From positions 1 to 64,000 of the forward strand of contig DASVRA010000026.1 of the NCBI GenBank assembly GCA_036388855.1: a stretch of 64,000 nt of DNA, given 5' to 3'. Within the stretch, counting starts at the first letter, position 1; every line of letters begins with the position of its first letter. Below are positions 44,536 to 54,023 of the stretch, piece by piece. Below the pieces are notes generated by a model. That model was not told the origin of the DNA, did not search any database, and saw only the letters and a list, made by a program, of their open reading frames with translations. Made by a program: the position numbers and the translations under genes. The stretch is from DASVRA01 sp036388855 (GTDB lineage Bacteria > Pseudomonadota > Alphaproteobacteria > Caulobacterales > Caulobacteraceae).

Positions 44536-46482
44536 ATGGCCACACCAGTCCGCTCCCGACCGCGTCGGACCCCCACCGCCCCGACCCAATTCGACCTGTT
44601 CGAATCGCCGCCGGGGACAGTCCCCGCGGCTGGGTCAAGCAGTGCGATAGAGGTCGCGGCACCGCATGGAGCACCCGCACCCGCAGCGACTCCTGTCCCA
44701 GGCCCGCCGTTAGCGCTGCACGCTGATAGCGATCCCGAGCCGGGGCTGCCCGAATTCCAGCCGAGGCGCACTCCAGAAACCCACGACCCGGCCCGCGCCG
44801 AGGCGGCCACTCTGGCGCACGTGCTCGCGGCGTTGGAACGCATCCCCGCTCCAAGCCGCAGGGTCGGGGAGATGCGTTCGGCGCTAAAGATGGTTGCCAA
44901 AGTGCTGGACACGCCGCTGAAGGACCTGCCATCCAGTCCCCCAAAGCTCGGGCCCTTGCTGTACCGCGCCAACCCGGCGCTGGCGCACATGACGCGCACC
45001 CGCTGGGTGGCCGTGGTCAGCCTCGTCAGAGGCGCGCTCGCGGAGGCGGGTGTCGAGGTGATGCCTGGCCGCGACATCGACGGGCTGGACCCGGAGTGGC
45101 GCGCGCTGGCCGACAAGCTGCCCGGCAGGCGCCACAGGTACGGCTTGTCGAGTCTGATGAGCTTCTTCAGCCGCTCTGGCGTCGCGCCAAGCGCAGTCGA
45201 CGCCAGTGCACTGGAGTCATTTCGCGACGCGCTGGCCACCACCAGCTTTGACCCAACGCCGCTGACGACGTTTAATCGCGTTGCGCGGCTTTGGAACGAG
45301 GCGGGGGAACAGGTTCCCGAGTGGCCGCAGCCCAGGGCGCAACGGACGCCGGACCCCCGCCGCTATTCGCTGCCTTGGGATCACTTCCCGCCCACCTTCT
45401 TGGAAGACGTCGAGCGGTTCCTCGGCCACACCGGGAACCAGAACCCGCTGTCGGCGGACTACGCGCCGTCGGTCAAGCCGAGCACCACCGAGAACCGGCG
45501 CCAGTGCCTCCGGCAGCTCGCCAGCGCCCTGGTGGTCTCAGGGTTTCCTGTTTTGAAGGTCACGGGCCTCGCCGCTCTGGTCGAACCCGATAACGCCACC
45601 GCCGCGCTCCAGTTCTTCCTAGATCGCAACGGCGGCAAGACCCCGCAGCTCGAGAACCTTGCCCAACTGCTTTGCACCATCGCCCGCCACTGGGTGAAGG
45701 CGCCGGCGCATGACAAGCTTCTGCGGCAGGTCACATCGAACCTGCGTGACGAACGTAAGGGAATGACGGCCAAGAACCGGGCTTGCATGCGGCAGTTCAC
45801 TCACCTCGAAAACCGGTATGCCCTTCTTACCCTTCCAGCTCGGGTGGCTGAACACGTCCGTCGCCACGATCAGGACCGCAAGGGCGAAGCGGTCAGGTTA
45901 ATGTTGGCGCTGGCGGTGGAGATCCTGATCAAGGGCGCGCCGCGCATCAACAACCTGGCCGGTCTAGAGGTCGAGCGGCATCTCGTCAGGGTCCGCCGAG
46001 CCGGGAAAGTGCACTGGCACATCCTCGTTCCTGAGGGCGAGACCAAGACTGGGGTGCGCTTCGAAATGCGCATCTCGCCCGAAACCGCGAAGCTTCTGAC
46101 GTCCTACCTCGAAAATTACCGCGAGCGGGTCTGCTCACCCGCTGGAATATACCTGTTCCCGGGTCGCGGAGGTGGTCGTCGTTCGACGGAATCGTTCGGC
46201 CAGATGATCACCGAATTCGTGAATCGCGAAACCGGTCTGAAGATGACGCCGCACCAGTTCCGACATTTGGTAGGCGCTCTCCACCTCCAACTGCACCCTG
46301 AGGACATTGAAACCGTCCGCCAGATGCTCGGCCATAAGTCCACGCGCACGACGCTGAAGGCGTACGCGGATATCTTCACCGAAGCAGCTCAGCGACGCTG
46401 GGATGAGACGATCGCCACGTGCCGAACGACCGCCGAGTCCGAATGCAAACAGCGCCCTTCGGCCCGTAGGAGGGCGGCATGA
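44536..46482 (+). CDS. Tyrosine recombinase, long form
   Basis: About 648 residues. The C-terminal 250 hold the catalytic domain: GAPRINNLAGLEVE (first Arg), HQFRHLVG (HxxR), LGHKSTRTTLKAYADIF (His and the Tyr nucleophile). The N-terminal 350 residues are unusually long and begin with a Pro/Ala-rich linker, followed by a SAM-like core-binding region. The start at 44536 is preferred because the frame upstream passes through an AT-rich inverted repeat; an ATG at 44449 or 44521 is possible. It overlaps a second recombinase gene by 4 bases, a layout known from multi-recombinase elements such as Tn554-like units. Confidence 0.88.
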   Translation: MATPVRSRPRRTPTAPTQFDLFESPPGTVPAAGSSSAIEVAAPHGAPAPAATPVPGPPLALHADSDPEPGLPEFQPRRTPETHDPARAEAATLAHVLAALERIPAPSRRVGEMRSALKMVAKVLDTPLKDLPSSPPKLGPLLYRANPALAHMTRTRWVAVVSLVRGALAEAGVEVMPGRDIDGLDPEWRALADKLPGRRHRYGLSSLMSFFSRSGVAPSAVDASALESFRDALATTSFDPTPLTTFNRVARLWNEAGEQVPEWPQPRAQRTPDPRRYSLPWDHFPPTFLEDVERFLGHTGNQNPLSADYAPSVKPSTTENRRQCLRQLASALVVSGFPVLKVTGLAALVEPDNATAALQFFLDRNGGKTPQLENLAQLLCTIARHWVKAPAHDKLLRQVTSNLRDERKGMTAKNRACMRQFTHLENRYALLTLPARVAEHVRRHDQDRKGEAVRLMLALAVEILIKGAPRINNLAGLEVERHLVRVRRAGKVHWHILVPEGETKTGVRFEMRISPETAKLLTSYLENYRERVCSPAGIYLFPGRGGGRRSTESFGQMITEFVNRETGLKMTPHQFRHLVGALHLQLHPEDIETVRQMLGHKSTRTTLKAYADIFTEAAQRRWDETIATCRTTAESECKQRPSARRRAA

Positions 46483-47588
46483 ACAGGTACCCTCGGTCCT
46501 GGCCGTGCATCCCCGTTCTCGACTGGCCCGAAGCGGACGCCACCGCTTGGAAGCGGGGGCTCGCGCCTGCCAGCCTCTTATCGCCATCGCACCACCGAGC
46601 CAGTCGATGGGCTACGGCGAGGGTTCGTTCCACCGAACAGGGCTATGGCCTCTTCCTCGGCTACCTGCACAACAGGTTCCACTTCGATGCGGACCAGGCG
46701 CCGCGGGAGCGCATCAACTTTGAGCGCGTGTCCGCATATCTGCGCGACCTCGAGACGCTACGCTATGCGCCCTACACGATTGCCGCACGCCTTCAGCAGC
46801 TCGCAGACACGCTCTCTGTGCTGGAGCCGGATGGAGATTGGCTTTGGATTAGGAGAGCAGCGGGACGTGTACGAGCTAAAGCTCGTCCGATCACCGATCT
46901 GGAGAGCCGGCTGCGCTCACCCGAGGAGGTCGAGCGTCTCGGGATCGACTTGATGAATGGGGCGGACCGAGACGCCGCGGATGATCCTCTCCGATCAGCT
47001 CTGCTATTTCGCGACGGCTTAGCCATCGCAACCCTTGTCCATAGGCCTCTGCGCATCAGCAACTTTGCCTCGATAAGGATTGGCCACAACCTGCTTCGGG
47101 ACGGTCTACTCTGGCGCGTCGCCTTTCCTGCCAACTCGATGAAGAACAGGCGGCCGTACGAATGCATGTGGCCGGAACCTATGATTGCCTTCTTAGAGCA
47201 ATACCTCTCGGTCCACCGCCAAATTCTACTTCAGAAAAGCCTAGGATCGGGAGAGGTGGACGCGCTTTGGGTAACGAAAGACGGCACTCCCATCGCTTCT
47301 GACGCCTTGGCGACCAGGATCCGCCATCATACGAAAGCAAAATTTGGTGTTACAATCAACCCGCACTCATTTCGCGGCGTTGCCGCAACGACAATTGCTA
47401 CGGTCGATCCCCAGAACAACATAGGCGTTGCCAGTCTCTTAGGCCATTCTTCATTGGAAACCGCCGAGAAGCATTACATCCGAGCAAAGGCCGTTGATGC
47501 ATGTGACCGATACCAAGCGACGCTTCGTCGGCTACTTCAGCAAGGGCGACCTCGCTATGGCGGTGGTGGATCTAACTCTCTGACTTAA
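46479..47588 (+). CDS. Second tyrosine recombinase
   Basis: The 369-residue protein has the catalytic residues in RPLRISNFASIRIG (Arg), NPHSFRGVAATT (HxxR) and LLGHSSLETAEKHYIRA (His and Tyr). The N-terminal half is the DNA-binding arm with YGLFLGYLHNRFHFD. It differs clearly from its upstream partner, so the two are not a recent duplication, and the AT content rises in the second half. ATGA overlap shows coupled translation. The pair would act on a shared site, possibly the inverted repeat at 44492-44524. Confidence 0.88.
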   Translation: MNRYPRSWPCIPVLDWPEADATAWKRGLAPASLLSPSHHRASRWATARVRSTEQGYGLFLGYLHNRFHFDADQAPRERINFERVSAYLRDLETLRYAPYTIAARLQQLADTLSVLEPDGDWLWIRRAAGRVRAKARPITDLESRLRSPEEVERLGIDLMNGADRDAADDPLRSALLFRDGLAIATLVHRPLRISNFASIRIGHNLLRDGLLWRVAFPANSMKNRRPYECMWPEPMIAFLEQYLSVHRQILLQKSLGSGEVDALWVTKDGTPIASDALATRIRHHTKAKFGVTINPHSFRGVAATTIATVDPQNNIGVASLLGHSSLETAEKHYIRAKAVDACDRYQATLRRLLQQGRPRYGGGGSNSLT

Positions 47589-47944
47589 GGCCATAGGTAT
47601 GGGGTACCCACAAGCCGTGCGCTAGGACCACGTGCGCTCCACTACCGCGAAGCGCCAAGTGCGGACGCCGAGCAGGGACTCGGCCGATCAACAAATACAG
47701 TCGAGCTTGATTGCTAGTAAGACCGGTAGCCCCCTCGCCAGATCTAAGAGTTTACCGCCGCTATGGGTTGGTTCGCTGCGTGGTCCGCTCCTGAGTCAAA
47801 AACGGACGTTGGGACGATCTGCATTAGGACTGGAGCGCTGATGCGGTGAGATCACTTCCTGAAGCCGAGCTTCTTCTGGAGCTCTTCGCGCAGTCCGAAC
47901 GAGGCCGGGCCGAGCGCAACAGATCAGAACAAGCAGGAATGATG
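47589..47944. other. Gene-free stretch after the recombinases
   Basis: No gene is seen. GGTCCGCTCCTGAGTCAAAAACGGAC near 47781 in outline is another member of the dispersed GTCCGCTC inverted repeat family. The rest has no recognisable feature. Confidence 0.4.
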
Positions 47945-48721
47945 CTAATCAGGCTTGCGGCCAGACAGGCAAGCAGCGAAGTCTCGAGCGTACCCAGCTG
48001 TTATCGCAGCGTTGGGAGAGCCCGGGTTCGTTGTGTCACGCGCGTTTTTCCAATCCTGCTTGCGCTCATTGATGTAGTGGGACAGGGGCCGGGAGGAGCC
48101 GAACCAGCCCTCTAGCAATCCTCGGACCAGTATCTTGGCCGAAACCTGGGGATCTAGAACAAGATCGGGATTATCAACGAGGCCGAGACCGAGCTTCGAG
48201 TCAGCCATTTCATACGACGCCAAGTGCGTCAGCTGATTGAAACCTCGCCCGTAGTAGCGGTGTCCGTTACCTTGGATGGCTGCATAATTGCGAGGCACAG
48301 AAAGAGGGGGGAGACCCTTCTGAGCACGTTCGGCATTTGTCCGCGCGTTCCTCTTCTGCAGCGACCTACCTACCTCCCGCTCGATGCATTCCTCGCTCTT
48401 GCACGCCGGCGCTTCACGCAGTGGTCTGAAAGTGCCCGAAGACTCCCGTCGTGCAGTTGCCAAGACGTAGGCCAGCCGGTCTGGACTCGCATCTCCGGCC
48501 TCTTCCCAGGCGTCCAGCACCACGGCCGCGCCCGCCTGTCGAGCCGACGAAAAGGCCCAGGTGCCACTCCGCACAGCGTCCCCGTAGGCCACCGGGACCA
48601 CGTAATCGGGCATGACTGCGCAGTTCCTGAAAAGCGCTTCCCTGTCCGCGACGTATGGAGCAGCCGTCGCGGCGCTCGCGAAGGTGACACCAGCTACAAA
48701 GATGAACCCGAAGGGTCGCAT
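47945..48721 (-). CDS. Exported GH19-like chitinase/endolysin
   Basis: The 258-residue protein has a signal peptide (MRPFGFIFVAGVTFASAATA). A lysozyme-like helical domain follows: YVLATARRESSGTF with the likely catalytic Glu, YYGRGFNQLTHLASYE (the conserved GRG-hxQhT motif) and LVDNPDLVLDPQVSAKIL. These are marks of GH19-type endolysins, which cut the glycan strand of peptidoglycan or chitin. With a signal peptide it would act in the periplasm or outside. It lies in a group of three cell-wall hydrolases without phage structural genes, so a colonisation or competition role is as plausible as a phage relic. Confidence 0.85.
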   Translation of the reverse strand: MRPFGFIFVAGVTFASAATAAPYVADREALFRNCAVMPDYVVPVAYGDAVRSGTWAFSSARQAGAAVVLDAWEEAGDASPDRLAYVLATARRESSGTFRPLREAPACKSEECIEREVGRSLQKRNARTNAERAQKGLPPLSVPRNYAAIQGNGHRYYGRGFNQLTHLASYEMADSKLGLGLVDNPDLVLDPQVSAKILVRGLLEGWFGSSRPLSHYINERKQDWKNARDTTNPGSPNAAITAGYARDFAACLSGRKPD

Positions 48722-48976
48722 GAACCTCTCTTAGTAGCGCAATCTGGCTCCACCTTAGCAGTTCAGCTCTACAACTCCAACTGAGCTCGCGACCAAGAAA
48801 TTGGCCGCGTCGGTCTTACCTTCGTGGGCTCCCAGGGATCGTCCGGTCTAAAGCTGGCGAGGCATCTCTAGCCGTAAGTGCCACACCCTCGTCCGGCGAG
48901 GACGCAATTCGATCGATCAATGTAGACAGGATCCGAAAATCCTGTCTGACTGCGTTCAGGGCTGGAGGCGACGGTG

Positions 48977-49669
48977 ATGACCGGAACGGCGTTACTCGAG
49001 CTGGCTCGAACAAGGGTGGGAGAGCCGTACGTCAACAAGGTAGTGCCGAAGGATGACCCTGACTGGCATACCTATTGGGATTGCGCCGAACTCGCCTCGT
49101 GGGCGGTTTATCAGGTCGCGGGAGTCCTCTACGGCTGTACTGATAATTCTCGACCCCCAGCTAAGGCTGACGCCTATACAGGCGCATGGCAGAGCGATTC
49201 AGAGGGGCCGGATCGGATAACCGTCGCCGACGCTATTAAGACCCCAGGCGCGATTCTGCTCAAATTCCCACCCCGCAAGGGCGGGATGGGGCATATCGCG
49301 ATCTCGGACGGCAAGGGCGGCACCGTCGAAGCTAGAGGCAAAGCGTACGGCGTAGTTGAACACACGGCTCATGGTCGCCGATGGAACACCGGCGTTCTGG
49401 TGCCCGCTATCGACTACCAATCTCACAGCTTCGCAGCAGGCGGTCGGGACTCCGAACCAGAACCCACACAAGCCATCAAGGCTATTCAGAAGGCGCTCAC
49501 CAACCAAGGCCTGTATGTCGGCGATGCTACCGGCGTCTATGACGTCACCACTGAGGCAGCCGTCACGCAGTTTCAGGAGAGCAACGGTTTGAACGCGGAC
49601 GGCTACGTCGATGAGGCGACCGCGGCGGCGCTCGGTGTACAACTCGAGGCGGACGACCAGGACGGATAA
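48977..49669 (+). CDS. NlpC/P60-type peptidase with peptidoglycan-binding domain
   Basis: About 230 residues. The first part is a cysteine-peptidase fold: YWDCAELASWAVYQVAG carries the Cys nucleophile and GGMGHIAISDGKG the catalytic His. The second part is a PG_binding_1 domain: AIKAIQKALTNQGLYVGD, then GVYDVTTEAAVTQFQESNGL. It should cleave peptide stems of peptidoglycan. No signal peptide is seen, as in many endolysins. GGAGG lies 8 bases before the ATG; a GTG one codon earlier is possible. Confidence 0.85.
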   Translation: MTGTALLELARTRVGEPYVNKVVPKDDPDWHTYWDCAELASWAVYQVAGVLYGCTDNSRPPAKADAYTGAWQSDSEGPDRITVADAIKTPGAILLKFPPRKGGMGHIAISDGKGGTVEARGKAYGVVEHTAHGRRWNTGVLVPAIDYQSHSFAAGGRDSEPEPTQAIKAIQKALTNQGLYVGDATGVYDVTTEAAVTQFQESNGLNADGYVDEATAAALGVQLEADDQDG

Positions 49670-49936
49670 CTCCAGCTACCTACCCTCCCAATCCAGGCCA
49701 GCCGTCAGGTCGCCGTCGAGGTTGCGTTGGACACGCCGTAGGCCCACGCGTGCAGCGGCTTGCCACGGAGTGAGCTTCACCGGCTGGAGACGAACGCCAC
49801 TGAGCCACCAACCCTGGCTCAGCATGGGAGTGCACGACGTCGTCTTGCTGCCCGGATGCCGGATCCGGGAATGAGTGGGTCTAGTCCGCGCCGCGGCTCT
49901 GTGCTCAACTCTGGACTGCTTACACGAGGTGAACGG

Positions 49937-50698
49937 ATGCGCGCCATTTTCGCCGCCATTGCAGTATCCTTCGCCCCAATCGTCCCCATCAGTTCTGTTT
50001 CAGCGAGCGAATTCTCCGCACCCTGGGAGGACGCCGCCTCGGCCATCGTACTAGACCCGTTCAGCGGCAACTCGATCAACTGGGACCAGCTGGGGACGGA
50101 TGCACGGGTGGTCGGAATCATCCACAAGGCCTCGCAGGGAACGGCCGAGGACGGCAAGTACGTTGTACGGAGAACCCAGGCCCGAGGACGCCGTTATCTT
50201 TGGGGCTCCTATCACCTTCTGACCACCGCAGCGCTCGACCAGCAGATCGACAACTACATTGGGGTAGTCGGCGTCTACTCTGACGAGACCTACGCGATCG
50301 ACGTGGAATGTCTGCAAGCCTCCACTACCTGCCAGTCCTCTGCCTTTAAGGTCAGCTTCCCACAGATCGAAGGCGCTCTTCGCCTGGTCAGAGCGCGAAC
50401 CGGACGCCTGCCGATGGTCTATGCCAACCACTCGGTGGCCAAAGCGTTGTCGCAACGCTGGGCGGGATCGGCTGAGTTTGCGCGCGTTCCTCTCTGGTAT
50501 GCCCGCTTCAAACGTACGGTAACAGACTTCCCTGCGGGACCCTGGTTGACTTATGCGCTGTGGCAGTTCTCCAGCGAGATCAACTGCACGGCAGCCGCAT
50601 GCCCTTACCAGGTGCCAGGTGTCGCGCGAGACATGGACCTGAACGTATTCGCAGGGTCCGCCGACGCGCTTCGGCGGCAGTGGCCGCTAAACGACTGA
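49937..50698 (+). CDS. Exported GH25-type lysozyme
   Basis: The 253-residue protein has a signal peptide (MRAIFAAIAVSFAPIVPISS). A GH25 muramidase barrel follows: VLDPFSGNSINWDQL, VGIIHKASQG, then RYLWGSYHLL and the acidic pair in AIDVECLQ that corresponds to the DxE catalytic site. The C-terminal ALWQFSSEI is typical. It cuts between N-acetylmuramate and N-acetylglucosamine. GAGGTG before the ATG at 49937 favours this start over the longer open frame upstream. Third cell-wall hydrolase in a 2.8-kb group. Confidence 0.87.
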   Translation: MRAIFAAIAVSFAPIVPISSVSASEFSAPWEDAASAIVLDPFSGNSINWDQLGTDARVVGIIHKASQGTAEDGKYVVRRTQARGRRYLWGSYHLLTTAALDQQIDNYIGVVGVYSDETYAIDVECLQASTTCQSSAFKVSFPQIEGALRLVRARTGRLPMVYANHSVAKALSQRWAGSAEFARVPLWYARFKRTVTDFPAGPWLTYALWQFSSEINCTAAACPYQVPGVARDMDLNVFAGSADALRRQWPLND

Positions 50699-50910
50699 GA
50701 CCTCTTCAACGAACCGAAGAACATATGCTTAAGCCCTCGGTGCCGTCGGACCCGCGAAGCAGCTGATCCTCCGGCGGGGCGGCGGCCGGCGTGCTAAGCG
50801 CCTCCGCTCGTCTTGAGCTACCGCGGGAGCACTAATGTCCGCTCCTGGCAGCTAGCAGACTTCTCGCCCGCTACAGGTACCCGTAGCCGCTATGTAACCG
50901 GCAGCGCGCC

Positions 50911-51507
50911 CTACGGTGCGGCATCCTCGCTCACGTCGTCGAAAGATTCGTCCAGTGCCCGCGCCACCTCGGCGTCTTCGTGAGCGTCATCGAATGTCCG
51001 CACTTGCTTCAGGATGTCGCGAACGATTGATCCCACCACGTAAGGCGGATCCCCCTTCTTTCCCTGATGAACGAAACCGGAGACGTGGAGCCACTCATGG
51101 ATTATGTGCCGCGCAGGACTGATAGTGTCCGGCTTCTGCCGGTCGACACACAGGTCGATGAACCACTTCGCCGTCTCCCATGGCAGTACCCCGGGATAGC
51201 TGCCGCCCACGCTAGGCCGTTTGCGGTCGACATCTTTAACGATGGCGATGTCGAGTTCATTGTCTTTTGAGCTGCCCCGCTCAAGACCCGCACCGATAAG
51301 TGCTACGATGTCGGCAGGCTTCTTCTGGACTACCGGCTTGTCTGAAGCGGGCCTGAAGCTCAAGTGGGTATATCGAGCCTCTAGCACCCTTCGCTCGAAG
51401 TCGGGGTCATTGAGTGCCTTTTCCAGAAGCATGCCCGACAGTCGGAAGACGTTTTCCTCCTTGGCCGTGAACCCCCTTAAGCTTTTCACTGTGACCTTCA
51501 CCGCCAT
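50911..51507 (-). CDS. HExxHxxGxxH (metzincin-motif) protein
   Basis: The 198-residue protein contains HEWLHVSGFVH at 137-147, an exact HExxHxxGxxH zinc motif with all three His, the catalytic Glu and the Gly. The N-terminal half is mixed alpha/beta and the C-terminus is acidic (FDDAHEDAEVARALDESFDD). No signal peptide is seen. It is likely a metalloprotease or a related zinc protein of unknown target. The spacing and sequence around the motif (ARHIIHEWLHVSG) are reminiscent of toxin-type or effector proteins, but this is only an impression. Confidence 0.75.
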   Translation of the reverse strand: MAVKVTVKSLRGFTAKEENVFRLSGMLLEKALNDPDFERRVLEARYTHLSFRPASDKPVVQKKPADIVALIGAGLERGSSKDNELDIAIVKDVDRKRPSVGGSYPGVLPWETAKWFIDLCVDRQKPDTISPARHIIHEWLHVSGFVHQGKKGDPPYVVGSIVRDILKQVRTFDDAHEDAEVARALDESFDDVSEDAAP

Positions 51508-52155
51508 ACCGACACCTCCATCCCATTGGTCAAGCCAGTGATCATGCGGTTGCGTGGCAGGTCAACGCTCGTTAGCTCGCCCTGCAATAGGCTGGTACGG
51601 CCGAACCACCTAGCGCTTCCAGTAGCCTTTCAGCCGTACAGCGCACCCCATGACCGCTATGGCCGAATTCGACCTTAGGCCCTAGCTGCTTGATCGCGCA
51701 AGCTAAACAGGCGCGGAGAGGCCGAAACTGCAGATCCCACCAGAACAATTTTGCGGCAGCGGTTCTCAGCCTAGGGCACTACCGTGAGGGAAAGTCGCGG
51801 CGCCGGAGGCGCTGGAGGCTCCTACCGCGGCGCCAAAAGCAGGCAGTTAGTCACGGACACTTACGGGCGCTCGAACTCGAACCCGACGATCAAGGACCAC
51901 TAGCGCATAGTCGCCGCGGGGGCGGCAATGATCGGGTGGGTGGCACTCGTCGAGGGACGGTGCGGAGCCTCTTGAAGGCCGGCAGCTACGAGTTCCGCGC
52001 GCCGACCACGCGTGGGAGCGTACTGCGGTCTGGCGCCTTCCACCGACCGCCGCACACGCGGAGAAGATCGTATGATAGACGAAACCCGATTAGCGAATAT
52101 GGCGTTTGGTGAGGTCAAGCTCTTCTCCCTTCAGTAAACTCTTTGGCTACCTCCC
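51508..52155. other. Gene-free 650-bp stretch
   Basis: No credible gene was found on either strand. Open frames seen here lack ribosome-binding sites and coding-like composition. It may be decayed sequence inside the island. Confidence 0.4.
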
Positions 52156-52851
52156 TCATTCGCTGTCGGGTTCCTGCTCTCCCAGTTTTTGATTAATCGC
52201 CCTGGTGGCGAAGGATTGGCCGTCAGCGACGATGCTCAGTAAGGAAAACAGGTGAATGAGCTTCTGGTCCTGCGGCAGGAGACAATAGCCATACTGAACC
52301 AGACCGCAGTTCGCCAAACCGGAGTTCAGAACGTGCCCGGTGAATTTGGGGAGTTCACAAGCGGCATCGATGTCCAGATGTCGGTCTTTAGCGAGGGTCG
52401 ACATATAGAACTTCAGATCGCCGCCGAGGCGAGGCAACCACTCCAGTAGATCATGTAGGCGGTCATCCCACAATTTTACGCGACCGACGAACATCGAGCC
52501 TCGCGCATTCAATGCGAGCACCTCGAGATCTGCCGAAATACCTGCACATAACCAGTCGCGATGGCTGAGTGAGTCCTGTGAAGGGTGGTTGTGCCAGAGC
52601 CGCACCCCCTTCCCGGCCTCGATGGCCTTGTTCATCAACTCAGTCTGAGGTGCCGCTTGATGGCCGGTTGAGGTGTCATGGACGACAGTACCAGCCGCAT
52701 CTAGACAGTGCATTAGTTCCTTGCCGGCGTTAAGCGGGTTAGAAGCGAAATCGAGTATCTGCTGCAGCGTGATTAATTCGACGGCGGTCAGCGGCGGGTG
52801 GATAGGGGATGGCCCGTTTGCGGCCGCGTCTGTGAACCATCGTTCGTGCAT
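52156..52851 (-). CDS. JAMM-motif (JAB-like) protein
   Basis: The 231-residue protein has VRLWHNHPSQDSLSHRDW at 83-100, an HxHP...S..D zinc motif (His87, His89, Asp99) like that of JAB/RadC-type isopeptidases, one residue shorter than in RadC. Upstream helices with QTELMNKAIEAGKG fit the JAB fold. Bacterial JAB proteins remove ubiquitin-like modifiers or are part of small-modifier and defence systems. No E1, E2 or ubiquitin-like partner is seen nearby. The C-terminal 100 residues are not recognised. Confidence 0.7.
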   Translation of the reverse strand: MHERWFTDAAANGPSPIHPPLTAVELITLQQILDFASNPLNAGKELMHCLDAAGTVVHDTSTGHQAAPQTELMNKAIEAGKGVRLWHNHPSQDSLSHRDWLCAGISADLEVLALNARGSMFVGRVKLWDDRLHDLLEWLPRLGGDLKFYMSTLAKDRHLDIDAACELPKFTGHVLNSGLANCGLVQYGYCLLPQDQKLIHLFSLLSIVADGQSFATRAINQKLGEQEPDSE

Positions 52852-53418
52852 CGAAGGTCACTAGGAGGCCGCTGTCTTAACTACAAGGACGCGACACTAG
52901 GAGTGCTGGCTTTGCGGGGCTACCTCAGATCCGTTCCGCACCCTTAGCTGACGTCCAGGAGCTGGGATGCGTGTGGACTCGGAACGTCCTCCTTCCGCGC
53001 AGAGCCCAATGTCCGTTACTGGCGCAAAAGCAGCCAAAACCCCACGCCACTCATGGTGCCTCGCAAGCCAGCTACGGGAACTCTCCTGACGAGGGGCTGA
53101 ATCAAAACCGAGCAGCCAACATGAAGGGCGCTTGCCACGGCCATCTCTGGGCGGTGCATTGGTGATGGTCGGCTCTTCATCTCATGATGGTTGACGCCTG
53201 CGGCAGCGATGAGCTGTTCTGAGTCACCACAACCGTGGACCTCAACGCGGCGAACCCATGCGTCAGGTCAAGGGAGGTCTTCGATGTTGTCCCGAATCGA
53301 ATAGCCAAGTCGGGAACAATGCGTTGCTGGTGCGGCTTGAGCTAGGTGCGCCGCGCCTGTACCTGCGGCGTTCTGGTTCTAGTGGTTTTGCGTTCGGGTC
53401 CTCGCCGAAGCAGCTGCT
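52852..53418. other. Gene-free stretch
   Basis: About 570 bases without a credible gene. AATGTCCGTTACTGGCGC at 53008 is one more degenerate copy of the GTCCGCTC family. Otherwise nothing recognisable. Confidence 0.4.
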
Positions 53419-53688
53419 CTACAACGCCGCTGCCGTGAAACCTGCAACCCCAAAGGCGATGGTCGGAAGCATGCCGAGAATGGTGGCGCCCGTCGCGCCC
53501 AGGCCGATGTCGGCTTCGATCGTGGAGAGGAGGGGGGACACGGCCGTTACGGCGTGGAGGAGCGACAGGCCGAGCAACACCAAGCCGACCAGCAGCGAAA
53601 TTCGCGCCACCAGTGAAGCCGGCGCGGGTGCGCCGCCCGGAACCGCAGCCGGGGCCGCGTCATCGACCGTAGGTCGTTCCCCGGTCAT
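53419..53688 (-). pseudogene. N-terminal fragment of an MFS transporter
   Basis: Ninety or so residues start MTGERPTVDDAAPAAVPGG, continue with one full membrane helix (LVARISLLVGLVLLGLSLLH), a loop SPLLSTIEADIGLG and a second helix start ATILGMLPTIAFGVAGF. They stop at a TAG where a major facilitator protein would continue with ten more helices. The pattern is that of CynX/NimT-type transporters. No continuation was found downstream, so this is a truncated gene. Confidence 0.6.
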
Positions 53689-53694
53689 GAACAC

Positions 53695-54023
53695 CTCAAC
53701 GTCGCAGCTACGGACGAGGTTTCGATTGGGAACGCTAGATCAGTGGCCTGAGAACTAAGCAGGAACTGCGCGCGCGGCCTGGCTCGGACCTCCGTCTCAC
53801 CATGCCGCGCCACCTGCCTCCGCGCTTCAGATGACGTCAGCTGCTCCCAAGTCTGAACCGCTGTCGTGCTTTCGCTGCGTTCGGCTGGCTAGCTCCGGCG
53901 GCTTCACCGCCAACGAAGCGCTAGTTGCCGGCCGCGGATGGCGCAAATCATCGGGTGACTCGCCGCGCCGTGCGTAGCCCCTGGAGGCCGGCTGTCGGCT
54001 CTGAGCCCCTGGCCACAAGGTAG
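53695..54023. other. Gene-free stretch next to the integrase
   Basis: No gene is seen in 329 bases between the transporter fragment and the integrase stop codon. Some short inverted segments occur but no terminator could be fixed with confidence. Confidence 0.35.

Noticed and set aside
51690..52112. Open frame in the gene-free stretch at 51.7-52.1 kb
   Set aside because: Arginine-rich translation, no ribosome-binding site and no domain. Taken as non-coding.
53258..53758. Long plus-strand open frame over the transporter fragment
   Set aside because: It is the complement of a membrane-protein coding sequence with arginine/serine-rich translation. The minus strand gives clear membrane helices.
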